The notes: generated from the letters alone by a model not told the origin. Counted from the stretch's first letter, positions 8,483 to 15,450 are shown. The stretch: 64,000 nt of DNA from Arthrobacter globiformis NBRC 12137 (GCF_000238915.1 NZ_BAEG01000014.1:1-64000), one strand, 5' to 3'. Made by a program: numbers and translations.

Positions 8483-8527
8483 GACGGCGGCGGGTCACCT
8501 CACGGTGGCCCGCCGCCATCGTCTTTT
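8483..8527 (+). terminator. Intrinsic terminator of purA
   Basis: GACGGCGGCGGG...CCCGCCGCCATCGTC hairpin with TCAC near the loop, followed by TTTT, 43 bases after the purA stop. Confidence 0.85.
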
Positions 8528-8581
8528 AATCCGCTGTTTCTGGGAAGAGCATGCCCGTCTGAAAAAAGTTTCCGGAACCGC

Positions 8582-8609
8582 GTAACCTCCCAGCCCGTCC
8601 CGGCGATTA
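8582..8609 (+). promoter_or_regulatory. Putative ECF-type promoter A (GTAACC-N16-CGATTA)
   Basis: GTAACC at 8582-8587 and CGATTA at 8604-8609, spaced by 16 bases, with an A-rich AAAAAAGTTT stretch about 15 bases upstream. The same two hexamers with the same spacing and a similar upstream A-tract occur at 10804-10831, on the other side of the sigma factor gene. AAC in the -35 and CG in the -10 fit promoters of extracytoplasmic-function sigma factors in general. Assignment to the sigma factor encoded at 9330 is inference. Confidence 0.6.
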
Positions 8610-8622
8610 CGTATATGTAAGC

Positions 8623-8662
8623 GCCGGGACGGCGGTTGTCCCCCATCGGCCGCCGTCCCGGC
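8623..8662 (+). ncRNA. Leader hairpin with C-rich loop (copy A)
   Basis: A perfect 13-bp stem (GCCGGGACGGCGG at 8623-8635 against 8650-8662) closes the loop TTGTCCCCCATCGG. The loop core TTGTCCCCCATC is identical to the loop of the hairpin at 10844-10885, while the stems differ in sequence. Here there is no T-run after the stem; the RNA continues into the gene starting at 8691, so this is probably a structured 5' leader. The exposed five-C loop recalls the C-rich loops of actinobacterial 6C-type RNAs, but with only one hairpin. Confidence 0.55.
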
Positions 8663-8690
8663 CTTCAATCAACCAAAGGATTTTTTTCTG

Positions 8691-9227
8691 ATGAAGAGTG
8701 TTAGCAAGACCACCAAGATTGCTGTCGCAGCCGCCATCGTCGCTGTCGGAGGTTTCTCCAGCATCGGACTGGCCAACGCCGCCCAGGTGTCCGGCTCGCA
8801 GCATGCAGAGGTGACCCCCGCTACGCCCGCCGCCCCGGCCGTTCCTGCCACCGAGGTCCCGGCAGTGCCCGCTGTCCCGGCCACCCCGACGGTTCCGGCC
8901 GCCCCCGCCGCCAAGGCCAAGGCTGCCGGCGAAGCTGCGGACGCAGCCGATGCCGCAGTGGAAGCTGACAAGGACAACGCCGCCGCCAACGCCAACGTCT
9001 CCGCCGGGGACAAGGCTGCCGGCGCCGACGTAACCGCAGCAATCCCCGCCGTTCCCGCTGTTCCCAATGGCGCCGGCGTTCCCGCTGCCCCGGCCGTTCC
9101 CGCCGTTCCTGCCGCCCCGGCTGTGCCGGATGTAACGGACCACGTCGCCAAGCCGGCCGCGCCGTCCGCCGCTGCAGACGCTGACGTCAAGGCTGACGCT
9201 GCTGCCGACCTGCCCACCGGCAAGTAG
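8691..9227 (+). CDS. Secreted Ala/Pro/Val-rich protein, unknown function
   Basis: 178 residues from ATG 8691, with AAAGGA at 8676-8681 as ribosome binding site. A typical signal peptide (MKSVSKTTKIAVAAAIVAVGG...GLANAAQ) is followed by two blocks of PAVPAVPATP-type repeats (about 45-75 and 120-150) and, between them, an acidic Ala/Asp/Lys helix (AADAADAAVEADKDNAA). There are no cysteines and no enzyme motifs. It sits just upstream of an ECF sigma gene and behind promoter A, so it may be a target of that sigma factor. The Pro-rich composition resembles the C-terminal part of the gene product at 9875. I do not recognise a family. Confidence 0.75.
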   Translation: MKSVSKTTKIAVAAAIVAVGGFSSIGLANAAQVSGSQHAEVTPATPAAPAVPATEVPAVPAVPATPTVPAAPAAKAKAAGEAADAADAAVEADKDNAAANANVSAGDKAAGADVTAAIPAVPAVPNGAGVPAAPAVPAVPAAPAVPDVTDHVAKPAAPSAAADADVKADAAADLPTGK

Positions 9228-9270
9228 TCCACAGCACGCGAAACAGGGCGTTCCCCGAATAGGGGCGTGA

Positions 9271-9305
9271 GGTGTGCGGCGGTAGGCTTACTACCGCCGC
9301 GCACC
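9271..9305 (+). promoter_or_regulatory. 15-bp hairpin just before the sigma factor gene
   Basis: GGTGTGCGGCGGTAG pairs with CTACCGCCGCGCACC around the loop GCTTA. No T-run follows. It ends 7 bases before the purine-rich ribosome binding site of the sigma gene, so it could be a weak terminator for the upstream gene or a translational control element. Confidence 0.55.
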
Positions 9306-9329
9306 TGCAGTAAAGGGAAGGACAGCTCC

Positions 9330-9878
9330 TTGGCAGCTCAGCTGACCGATGACGAATTGTCAGCAGCCCTTTCTGGCGACCCCTCCGGCTTCAGCGCTGT
9401 CTACAGCGTCATTTCCCCCGCCGTCCTGGGCTATTTCCGGGCCCGGGGCGTGGACGACGCCGAAGCCCTCACACAGGACGTCTTCGTGGATGTCCTGCCC
9501 AAGCTCAGCAATGTCAGGGGCGGCCACTCCGGGCTGCGGACATTCATCTTCTCGGTGGCGCACGCCCGGCTCGTGGACTACCACCGCCGGTCCGCGAGGA
9601 CGCCGCATTTCACCGAATTCGATCCGCTCGAGGACCACAGGCGGTCGAGTTCCGCCGAGGATGAGGTCCTGGGTTCGATGGGCGGAATCACATCTGCCCT
9701 GGCCACGCTCAATGACGACCAGCGGGAAGTGCTGGTCCTGCGGATCGTTGCGGACCTGTCGGTTGAACAGGTCGCCGGCATCATGGACAAAACCCCCGGG
9801 GCCATCAAACAGCTCCAGCGCCGCGGGCTCATCGCCCTGCGCGAACTCGTCAAGGAAAAGGACCACGCAGCATCATGA
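9330..9878 (+). CDS. ECF-type RNA polymerase sigma factor
   Basis: 182 residues from TTG 9330, preceded by AAGGGAAGGA; the open frame upstream is not protein-like. Region 2 is seen in SVYSVISPAVLGYFRARGV and DAEALTQDVFVDVLPKL (about residues 25-65), with the aromatic-rich promoter-melting segment LRTFIFSVAHARLVDYHRRS (about 70-90). Region 4 is the C-terminal helix-turn-helix LNDDQREVLVLRIVADLSVEQVAG... and TPGAIKQLQRRGLIALRELV (about 130-175). It directs transcription of a limited regulon, and its gene overlaps the next by four bases, the usual sigma/anti-sigma arrangement. Two matched promoter-like sites at 8582 and 10804 flank the pair. Confidence 0.9.
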   Translation: MAAQLTDDELSAALSGDPSGFSAVYSVISPAVLGYFRARGVDDAEALTQDVFVDVLPKLSNVRGGHSGLRTFIFSVAHARLVDYHRRSARTPHFTEFDPLEDHRRSSSAEDEVLGSMGGITSALATLNDDQREVLVLRIVADLSVEQVAGIMDKTPGAIKQLQRRGLIALRELVKEKDHAAS

Positions 9879-10402
9879 GTGTCACGCCGGCAGGCCGCGA
9901 AGAAGGAGAGATCCAGGCGATCCTCCTGGATTCCGGGCTCGAAGACGACGCCGATCTCCGCAGGTCCCTCGAAGAACTGCGCGGGTTCGCCCATGACTCC
10001 GCACCCCAACCCCGGGCTGAACTCGCCGCGCTGCTCGTTCACGGCGCATCCGCTTCAGGCGTACTGGCCCACGGCGAGACCCCTCAAAGCATGCCCATGC
10101 GGCGCGCCTCCAACATCGCCAGCCTCGAACTGCACCGCCGCAACCGGCAGCGGCGAATGGGCTTTGTGGTGGGCGCGGCAGTGGTCGGTGCCATGGGCCT
10201 GGGCGCCGGTGCTGTCGCTGCAGCTTCCAGCGAGGACTTCCGCAACAGCGTAGGCCATACGGTGGTCCGGATCTTCCAGCCGACCAGCGATACGACGGCG
10301 CCGACGCCGATGCCCACATCGCCCGCCGACGTTCCGGCTGCTCCGGCGCCGTCGGGTGCTGCGACCAAACCATCGGTCACCGACACCGCCCCGTCGCCGT
10401 AG
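9875..10402 (+). CDS. Probable membrane anti-sigma partner, truncated by an in-frame amber codon
   Basis: 175 residues from ATG 9875, overlapping the sigma gene (ATGA). A cytoplasmic segment of about 90 residues, a basic stretch (LHRRNRQRRM) and one membrane helix (GFVVGAAVVGAMGLGAGAVAAA, about 91-112) are followed by an outer Pro/Ala/Thr-rich tail. The layout fits a one-pass anti-sigma factor, though I see no canonical zinc-binding (HxxxCxxC) anti-sigma domain. The frame ends at TAG 10400-10402 but stays open for 84 more codons to TAA 10655-10657, in the same Pro-rich style (KLPAKPLPAVPTLPGG...VPAKPVPGTP). So the intact gene was probably about 260 residues, and this copy is truncated or uses readthrough. 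Confidence 0.7.
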   Translation: MSVTPAGREEGEIQAILLDSGLEDDADLRRSLEELRGFAHDSAPQPRAELAALLVHGASASGVLAHGETPQSMPMRRASNIASLELHRRNRQRRMGFVVGAAVVGAMGLGAGAVAAASSEDFRNSVGHTVVRIFQPTSDTTAPTPMPTSPADVPAAPAPSGAATKPSVTDTAPSP

Positions 10403-10669
10403 GCACCGGCGACGCCGGTCCAAACGGATCCGGCCTCCTCCAACGGTTCGTCGAACTCATCCGCTGCGAACGGTTCCTCGGATTCCCGTGGAGCGACGAA
10501 GAAGCAGACTCCGCTGCCCGCCGGGCCCGGCCACCTGCCCACGGTCCCCGGATCGGGCATCGCTCCGAAGCTTCCGGCCAAGCCGCTGCCGGCGGTGCCG
10601 ACGCTTCCTGGCGGCATGCCGACCGTTCCGGCCAAACCGGTCCCCGGCACGCCCTAAAGGCAGCAGCCC

Positions 10670-10732
10670 GAGTTTTGTATACTTATTGGCCCCAAACGGC
10701 CGGGCAAAGGCGCGGTACGTGTACAAAAACTC
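10670..10732. repeat. 63-bp palindromic element, copy 1
   Basis: Begins GAGTTTTGTATAC and ends GTGTACAAAAACTC, an imperfect long inverted repeat, with an inner GGCC...GGCC hairpin. A second element of exactly 63 bp with the same ends and a different inner stem is at 22831-22893. It lies 12 bases after the TAA that would end the full-length 9875 gene. No T-run and no target-site duplication are seen. Confidence 0.65.
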
Positions 10733-10803
10733 CTGAGGAGCGGGGCGGGATGCGCCGATTAACCGGGCGGCGAAAAAGTTTTTGAAAAAGTTTTGGAATC
10801 GGC

Positions 10804-10831
10804 GTAACCCTTTCGGGTGTCCCGTCGATTA
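10804..10831 (+). promoter_or_regulatory. Putative ECF-type promoter B (GTAACC-N16-CGATTA)
   Basis: GTAACC at 10804-10809 and CGATTA at 10826-10831, the same hexamers and 16-base spacing as at 8582, again behind an A-rich GAAAAAGTTTT tract. Transcription would start about 6-8 bases later, directly before the hairpin RNA at 10844. Confidence 0.6.
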
Positions 10832-10837
10832 CCCAAG

Positions 10838-10890
10838 TGAGAGTGTCGGGCTGGAAGTTGTCCCCCATCAAATTCCAGCCCGGCATTTTT
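10838..10890 (+). ncRNA. Candidate ~50-nt sRNA: single terminator hairpin with C-rich loop (copy B)
   Basis: A 13-bp stem (10844-10856 with 10873-10885, one G:U pair) encloses a loop containing TTGTCCCCCATC and is followed at once by TTTTT at 10886-10890. With promoter B just upstream, the transcript would be about 50 nt and consist of little more than a terminator hairpin with an exposed five-C loop. The loop core is the same as in the leader hairpin at 8623, but the stem sequence is different, which argues for selection on the loop. A C-rich loop could pair with G-rich ribosome binding sites. It has not been assigned to a known RNA family by any search here. Confidence 0.55.
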
Positions 10891-11000
10891 CATGCCTTCG
10901 GTACGGCAGCTGTACTGTTCGTTCATCACTGCCGCTGTCCCGTTCGGCATCCACATATTCGGAAAAGGCCGCCAAATTACCGCGGGAGTAGAGTTGAGGT

Positions 11001-11426
11001 ATGGCTCACGAGAACGATCCGGCGGTTATTGACCGCCTCATGCGAACGAAGGGCACCTGGGCCATTGTCGGCCTGACCCGGAATGAGTGGCGCTCGGCGT
11101 ACGACGTCTCGCTGTATGTCCGCGACCGCATGGGCATGGAGATTATCCCCGTAAACCTGCGGGGTGACGACGTGCACGGGGAGAAGGGCTACCGCACCCT
11201 CGCCGAGATCCCGGCGGCAAAGCACCCTATCGACGTCGTGGACTGTTTCGTCAATTCGCAGAAGGTGGGGGCCGTCATCGACCAGGCCATCGCCGTCGGC
11301 GCCAAGGCGGTGTGGCTGCAGCTGGGCGTGTTCGACGACGCCGCCGTCGAACGGGCAAAGGCCGCCGGGCTGGACGTCGTAGTGAACTCGTGCCCCGCGC
11401 GCGAAGGCTGGCGGGTGGGCATTTAG
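11001..11426 (+). CDS. CoA-binding domain protein (YccU-like)
   Basis: 141 residues, start ATG 11001 behind GTTGAGGT. The sequence TWAIVGLTRNEWRSAYDVSLYV (about residues 18-39), followed by MEIIPVNL and VVDCFVNSQKVGAVIDQAI, is the Rossmann-like CoA-binding domain found in stand-alone YccU-type proteins and in acyl-CoA synthetase subunits. The C-terminus KAVWLQLGVFDDAAVERAKAAGLDVVVNSCPA is also typical. The binding partner and role are not established for the stand-alone form. The 3' end overlaps the convergent oxygenase gene by four bases. Confidence 0.85.
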   Translation: MAHENDPAVIDRLMRTKGTWAIVGLTRNEWRSAYDVSLYVRDRMGMEIIPVNLRGDDVHGEKGYRTLAEIPAAKHPIDVVDCFVNSQKVGAVIDQAIAVGAKAVWLQLGVFDDAAVERAKAAGLDVVVNSCPAREGWRVGI

Positions 11427-12469
11427 CCTGTCCGGGGCTCCAGGTCAGGGCTCAGTTCGGGGTAGTGGCGTTCGGTGACATCCGGGTGGGCACGCATCCG
11501 GCCCTTGAGCATGTTCAGGCCGAACGAGGGGAGCATGGGGTTGGACGGATTGTCCGAGATGCCGCGCGCCTGTGCCTTCAGTTCTGCGGGGAGGGGGACC
11601 GGATCGATCACCGCGTCGAGCCGGGGTGACCAGAAGAACGGCACGGAGTAACGGTCCACGCCGGGCGGCGGGGCCTTGACCCGGTGGATGGTGGCGGCAA
11701 GGTAGCCCTCGGTGGCCACTTCCAGCATTTCACCGAGGTTCACCACCAGCGCTTCAGGGATGGGCTCCACGGGGACCCACGCACTGGCGCCCGGCGGCAG
11801 CACTTCGAGCCCGCCCACCTCATCCTGGAGGAGGAGGGTCACAAATCCGTAGTCCGCGTGGGAGCCCACTCCCTGGTCGCCCGCCGCTTCAACCACTCCG
11901 CCGACGTAATGGACCAGCTTGCCCATCCATGCCGGAGTGTCCCTGAACGGTTCCTCGAAATAGGTCTCCGGCTGCTCGAGGGACACAGCGATGGCCCGCA
12001 TGAGCTCCGCGCCCACCTTGGACATGAGCGCAGCCCAGGCCATGGCCGCCTCCTTCAGCTCCGGCATCGACTCATCCGGCCACAGGTTATGGCCCTGGAG
12101 GAGCCAGTACGGCTGCTCGGGCGGATAGTCCTTCACCGGCTCCCGGTCGGGTGAGTAGTCGATCTGCTCGCGCGCATCCGCCCTCCCCTGTGTGACCTCC
12201 GTGCCCATCCGCGTGTAGCCGCGGAAATGCGGTGACAGCCGGTTGTCGAGTTTCATGCGTTCTTCGAGGGGCAGGTCGAAAAAGCGCCTGATCGTCGTAA
12301 GCAGCCCCTTCGCCTGGCCGGGGGCGCCGCCGTAGCCGATGACCTGGAAGAAGCCGACGCGGTGCGTGGCGTCGCGGAGCTCTTCAATGAACTCCGGGTT
12401 GAACGAACCGTCGGCCCGGCGTGCGGAGCCGAGATCCAGTACAGGTATGGTCTCCCGGGCAGCTGCCAT
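11423..12469 (-). CDS. Isopenicillin N synthase-like Fe(II)/2-oxoglutarate oxygenase
   Basis: 348 residues. It has the N-terminal DIOX_N-type region (IPVLDLGSARRADGS..., RRFFDLPLEERMKL at about 75-88) and a C-terminal double-stranded beta helix with iron ligands HADYGFVTLLL (His and Asp, around 203-205) and the distal His in ATIHRVKAPPP (around 260), then RYSVPFF, whose Arg and Ser bind the co-substrate carboxylate. Members oxidise small metabolites in many pathways; the substrate here is unknown. It is monocistronic and divergent from the YjbR gene by about 45 bases. Confidence 0.85.
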   Translation of the reverse strand: MAAARETIPVLDLGSARRADGSFNPEFIEELRDATHRVGFFQVIGYGGAPGQAKGLLTTIRRFFDLPLEERMKLDNRLSPHFRGYTRMGTEVTQGRADAREQIDYSPDREPVKDYPPEQPYWLLQGHNLWPDESMPELKEAAMAWAALMSKVGAELMRAIAVSLEQPETYFEEPFRDTPAWMGKLVHYVGGVVEAAGDQGVGSHADYGFVTLLLQDEVGGLEVLPPGASAWVPVEPIPEALVVNLGEMLEVATEGYLAATIHRVKAPPPGVDRYSVPFFWSPRLDAVIDPVPLPAELKAQARGISDNPSNPMLPSFGLNMLKGRMRAHPDVTERHYPELSPDLEPRTG

Positions 12470-12514
12470 GTTCGCAGACTAGCACCGCCCGGAAAGGGTT
12501 TGTAGGCTCGCAGC

Positions 12515-12919
12515 ATGGACCCAGCCGACCTGAGAAAAATCTGCCTGTCGTTTCCGGGCACTTTCGAAGACTTCCCCTTCGGTCCCGAAACGTCGGTGTT
12601 CAAGGTCAGGGCCGCCGTGTCCGGCGGGGCCAAGCAGGAAGCCAAAATGTTCGCGGCGTCCGCCATGGATCCTGACGACTGGTCGGTAAGCCTCAAATGC
12701 GAGCCTGCCCTGGCCGAACAGCTCCGGGCCGTGCACCCGGAGATCACCGGCGCGTGGCACATGAACAAGACGCACTGGAACGGCGTCCGCCTGGACGGGA
12801 ACCTGCCCGACGACATGGTGCGGGACATGGTGGAGGACTCCTACGACCTCGTGGTTGCATCGCTGAGCCGGAAACAGCGGGAGCAGCTTGGCTGGGCCAG
12901 AGAGGTGGGCAATGAGTGA
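12515..12919 (+). CDS. MmcQ/YjbR family protein
   Basis: 134 residues beginning MDPADLRKICLSFPGTFEDF. The FPGTFEDFPFG segment, the SLKCEPALAEQLRA block and the MNKTHWNGVRLDG motif (about 88-100) are those of the YjbR/MmcQ family, small proteins with a double-wing fold often described as DNA-binding. Biological role unknown. It is the first gene of a run of short overlapping or closely spaced genes up to 14446. Confidence 0.85.
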   Translation: MDPADLRKICLSFPGTFEDFPFGPETSVFKVRAAVSGGAKQEAKMFAASAMDPDDWSVSLKCEPALAEQLRAVHPEITGAWHMNKTHWNGVRLDGNLPDDMVRDMVEDSYDLVVASLSRKQREQLGWAREVGNE

Positions 12920-13460
12920 GAAGCGCCTGGCGAGGGGTGTCCTCAACTATCCGGAGGTCGGTGCCACCGAGCACGGCCGGTCTCCGGCGGGGTACCGCCG
13001 CGTGGCTTCCCGCACCTATCTCGGCGAGGGGGCGGATGTCTACTTCCGGGTGGCCCAGGGGATCCTCGCCTGGGAACTGCAGCGGCGGTCCGGACTGCGG
13101 GTCCGGACCGCCTCCGGCGTCGTCGTTCCCGGCGCACGCGTGGTGAGCGGATTCGGCGTCGGGCCATTCCGTCTCAAAGTTCCCTGCGAGGTCGTGTGGG
13201 TGCACCGCCCTGTTCCGGGCGGCGGACCGCAGTCCGCCGGCTTCGGCTACGGCTCCCTGCCGGGCCATCCGGTGCGCGGCGAGGAGTCGTTCGAGGCCGA
13301 GATCGATGCCCAGGGCCGGGTCTACCTCAGCATCACAGCATTCAGCCGGCCGTCCAACTGGTTCTACGCCGCAGGCGGCGCGCTGGCCCGCCGTGCGCAG
13401 CGCCTCATGACTTCCCGATACATTGAAGGTGCACGCCAACTCGCCGCAGGTGAAAGCTGA
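12912..13460 (+). CDS. DUF1990 family protein
   Basis: 182 residues from ATG 12912, overlapping the previous gene by eight bases. Contains LNYPEVGATEHGRSPAGYRR near the start and GFGYGSLPGHPVRGEESFEAE (about 110-130), the central signature of DUF1990, followed by SRPSNWFYAAGGALARRAQ. The family has a START-like (polyketide-cyclase related) appearance and no known reaction. The translational coupling suggests coexpression with the YjbR-type gene. Confidence 0.85.
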   Translation: MSEKRLARGVLNYPEVGATEHGRSPAGYRRVASRTYLGEGADVYFRVAQGILAWELQRRSGLRVRTASGVVVPGARVVSGFGVGPFRLKVPCEVVWVHRPVPGGGPQSAGFGYGSLPGHPVRGEESFEAEIDAQGRVYLSITAFSRPSNWFYAAGGALARRAQRLMTSRYIEGARQLAAGES

Positions 13461-13473
13461 TCAGGAGAGGTAC

Positions 13474-14124
13474 ATGCTGGACCAAAAGAGCCTTGACCTT
13501 TTGTGGAACTTCGAGGATGCGAAGCTGTCCGAGCAGCGCTTCCGGGACGCGCTCGCCGACCCCCGGTACGATGCCGACGAACGCGCCGAACTCGCCACGC
13601 AGCTGGGGCGGGCCATCGGGCTCCAGGGCCGCTTCGAAGAGGCTGACGCGCTGCTCGACGCGATTGACGGGGACGAGCCGACGGTAGGTGTCCGGATCCT
13701 GCTGGAGCGCGGGCGGGTCCTGAACTCAAGCGGGCACGCGGCCATGGCGGTGCCCCTGTTTGAGCAGGCGGCCGAGCTCGGCGACCATCTTGGCGAGGAG
13801 TTCCTTGCGGTGGACGCGCTCCACATGCTGGCCATAGCCGACTCCGCCCACGCGGAGCTTTGGACCCGCAGTGCGCTGGAGTACGCCTCCACCGTCCACG
13901 ACGAGCGCACAAAGCGCTGGATGGTGGCCCTGCACAACAACCTGGGCTGGACCCTGCACGGCGCGGGCCGGCTCACCGAAGCGCTCGTGGAGTTCCAGCT
14001 GGCCGAGCAGTGGGCCGAGCGCGTCGGAACCCCGGCCCAGCAGAAGTACGCCCGCGAGGCCATTGAAGAGTGCGAGCAGGCGCTGGCGTCCGAACAGGAC
14101 GCAAAAACCCAACGAAAGGCATAG
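13474..14124 (+). CDS. Tetratricopeptide-repeat-like protein
   Basis: 216 residues from ATG 13474, 4-7 bases after AGGAGAGG; an earlier in-frame start at 13423 would overlap DUF1990. It is all-helical with TPR-like pairs (LATQLGRAIGLQGRFEEADALL, about 40-61; VRILLERGRVLNSSGHAAMAVPLFEQAAEL, about 70-100; VALHNNLGWTLHGAGRLTEALVEFQLAEQW, about 148-177). No signal peptide. Probably a cytoplasmic scaffold or binding protein; partner unknown. Confidence 0.75.
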   Translation: MLDQKSLDLLWNFEDAKLSEQRFRDALADPRYDADERAELATQLGRAIGLQGRFEEADALLDAIDGDEPTVGVRILLERGRVLNSSGHAAMAVPLFEQAAELGDHLGEEFLAVDALHMLAIADSAHAELWTRSALEYASTVHDERTKRWMVALHNNLGWTLHGAGRLTEALVEFQLAEQWAERVGTPAQQKYAREAIEECEQALASEQDAKTQRKA

Positions 14125-14128
14125 CCCC

Positions 14129-14446
14129 GTGATATTCATCGTCGTCAAGTTCAAAGTCAGGCCGGACTGGTCGGAGAAGTGGCTCGGACTGGTGGCCGAC
14201 TTCACCGAGGCCACCCGCCAGGAGCCGGGCAACCTATGGTTCGACTGGTCCCGCAGCGTGGACGACCCCAACGAGTTCGTCCTGGTCGAAGCGTTCAAGG
14301 ACGATGCCGCCGGCGACCACGTCAACAGCGCCCACTTCAAGAAGGCCATGGCGGACATGCCGCAGGCCCTCGCCGAGACCCCCCGCATCATCAGCCGCCA
14401 GCTCGACGGCGAAGGCTGGGACACGATGGGCGAACTCAGCATCTGA
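14129..14446 (+). CDS. Putative quinol monooxygenase (ABM domain)
   Basis: 105 residues from GTG 14129, five bases after the TPR gene. The ferredoxin-like ABM fold is recognisable from VKFKVRPDWSEKWLGLVADF, EPGNLWFDWSRSVDDPNEFVLVEAFKDD (about 32-60) and HFKKAMADMPQ. Small proteins of this family (YgiN-type) oxidise quinols or related phenols without cofactor; many are uncharacterised. It is likely the last gene of the 12515-14446 run, since an intergenic repeat follows. Confidence 0.8.
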   Translation: MIFIVVKFKVRPDWSEKWLGLVADFTEATRQEPGNLWFDWSRSVDDPNEFVLVEAFKDDAAGDHVNSAHFKKAMADMPQALAETPRIISRQLDGEGWDTMGELSI

Positions 14447-14448
14447 AC

Positions 14449-14500
14449 CCCCATCGGCTGCTCCGTAGCCGCCCTTTTGGGCGCCCCAAACGGCCGTGGG
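14449..14500. repeat. Intergenic repeat related to the ATCGATTGCTCCGTAA family (diverged copy)
   Basis: CCATCGGCTGCTCCGTAGCCGCCCTTTT aligns with the left halves of the repeats at 14875 and 15403. The right half has diverged and the arms no longer pair well. Confidence 0.5.
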
Positions 14501-14576
14501 CCCACGCCGGCAGGGTTCCCTGGCCGAGCTTGCGAGGCGAGGGAACCGGCGGGGAGCACTCGATAGCATTGACGGC

Positions 14577-14870
14577 ATGTGGATCGGCTGGATTGAGTTC
14601 GACATCCTTCTCGGCGACGTGCACAGCCTCAAGGAGAAGCGGTCCGTGGTGCGGCCGCTCCTGGCTGAGCTGAAACGGCGGTATGAGGTCTCCGTGGCCG
14701 AGGTGGGGGACCACGAGCAGTACCGCCGCACAAGGATCGGTGCCGGTCTGGTCGCCGCGGACCGCGCGCACCTCGTGGAGGTGCTCACCGCCGTCGAACG
14801 CTTCGTGGCCTTCCGCCCTGAACTGGAGCTGCTGAGCGCCCGGCAGCGGGAGATCCACAGCGAGGACTAA
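14577..14870 (+). CDS. DUF503 family protein
   Basis: 97 residues from ATG 14577. MWIGWIEFDILLGDVHSLKEKRSVVRPLL is the characteristic start of DUF503 (YlxP-like) proteins, small ferredoxin-like proteins. YlxP genes often lie near infB and rbfA, but here the gene stands alone between two repeats. Function is not established. The longer open frame upstream is not protein-like. Confidence 0.85.
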   Translation: MWIGWIEFDILLGDVHSLKEKRSVVRPLLAELKRRYEVSVAEVGDHEQYRRTRIGAGLVAADRAHLVEVLTAVERFVAFRPELELLSARQREIHSED

Positions 14871-14874
14871 ACCC

Positions 14875-14934
14875 ATCGATTGCTCCGTAAGTGCCCTTTT
14901 GAACCCTGAAAACGGCGGTTACGGAGCAATCGAT
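14875..14934. repeat. Hairpin repeat ATCGATTGCTCCGTAA, copy 2
   Basis: Perfect 16-bp arms (14875-14890 and 14919-14934) with a 28-base centre. The core TGCTCCGTAA(G/C)TGCCCTT is shared with 15403-15420. It lies directly after DUF503 and could act as its terminator. Confidence 0.8.
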
Positions 14935-14988
14935 CGATGCTGTGGATAACTCCAGCGGGGCGGGAGTCCTTTCTGCTCTTATGTAGCC

Positions 14989-15397
14989 ATGAAGACCGCA
15001 CGCCCGCTGTTGAATAAGTTCCAGGACCGGCCGTTCACCGTCGGTGAGGCCGGCCGCGCTGGCATTACCTCGAAGCGGCTCCGGCACCGCTCGCTCATTC
15101 CGTTGGGCAGGGGCATCCGTGCAGAAGGCCCGACGGCGGGACTCCCGGACGTGGTTGGATCTCCACCATGAGCCGGATCTGTCCTACAAGGAGTACCGGA
15201 TCGGCATCGAGTATGAAGGCGAGCATCACGGTGACGAACTGCAGATTGAGCGGGACATCGCGCGGTCGGAACGGTACGTCGTTTTGAGCTGGACGGAAGT
15301 CCGCATCTCCAAGCGTCACATGTTGAATGACGGCAAGGCGGCCGTAGCCAAGGTCCGCAGCGCGCTGGTCCGGGCCGGATGGCGTCCCGGCCGTTAA
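14989..15397 (+). pseudogene. Decayed AbiEi-like / DUF559 endonuclease-domain gene
   Basis: Two coding fragments in different frames look like the ends of one larger gene. The first (from ATG 14989) has FTVGEAGRAGITSKRLRHRSLIPLGRGI, a winged-helix start like that of AbiEi-type antitoxin-domain proteins. The second, ending at 15397, has YRIGIEYEGEHHGDELQIERDIARSE and VLSWTEVRISKRHML, the C-terminal endonuclease-like (DUF559/Vsr fold) domain. Intact relatives are roughly 300 residues, so a central part of about 150-200 codons is gone and the junction near 15120-15160 is out of frame. Hairpin repeats flank it on both sides. It is most simply a remnant. Confidence 0.7.
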
Positions 15398-15402
15398 ACG
15401 AA

Positions 15403-15450
15403 TGCTCCGTAACTGCCCTTCTGACGGGTCAAAAGGGCAGTTACGGAGCA
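15403..15450. terminator. Hairpin repeat TGCTCCGTAACTGCCCTT, copy 3, between convergent genes
   Basis: Perfect 18-bp arms (15403-15420 and 15433-15450) with a 12-base loop, located between the pseudogene and the 3' end of purL. It probably stops transcription from both sides and belongs to the same repeat family as 14875-14934. Confidence 0.75.

Noticed and set aside
14496-14876. The longer reading of the DUF503 gene starting at 14496.
   Set aside because: The added 27 residues are translated repeat sequence; the family begins at MWIGWIEFD, ATG 14577.
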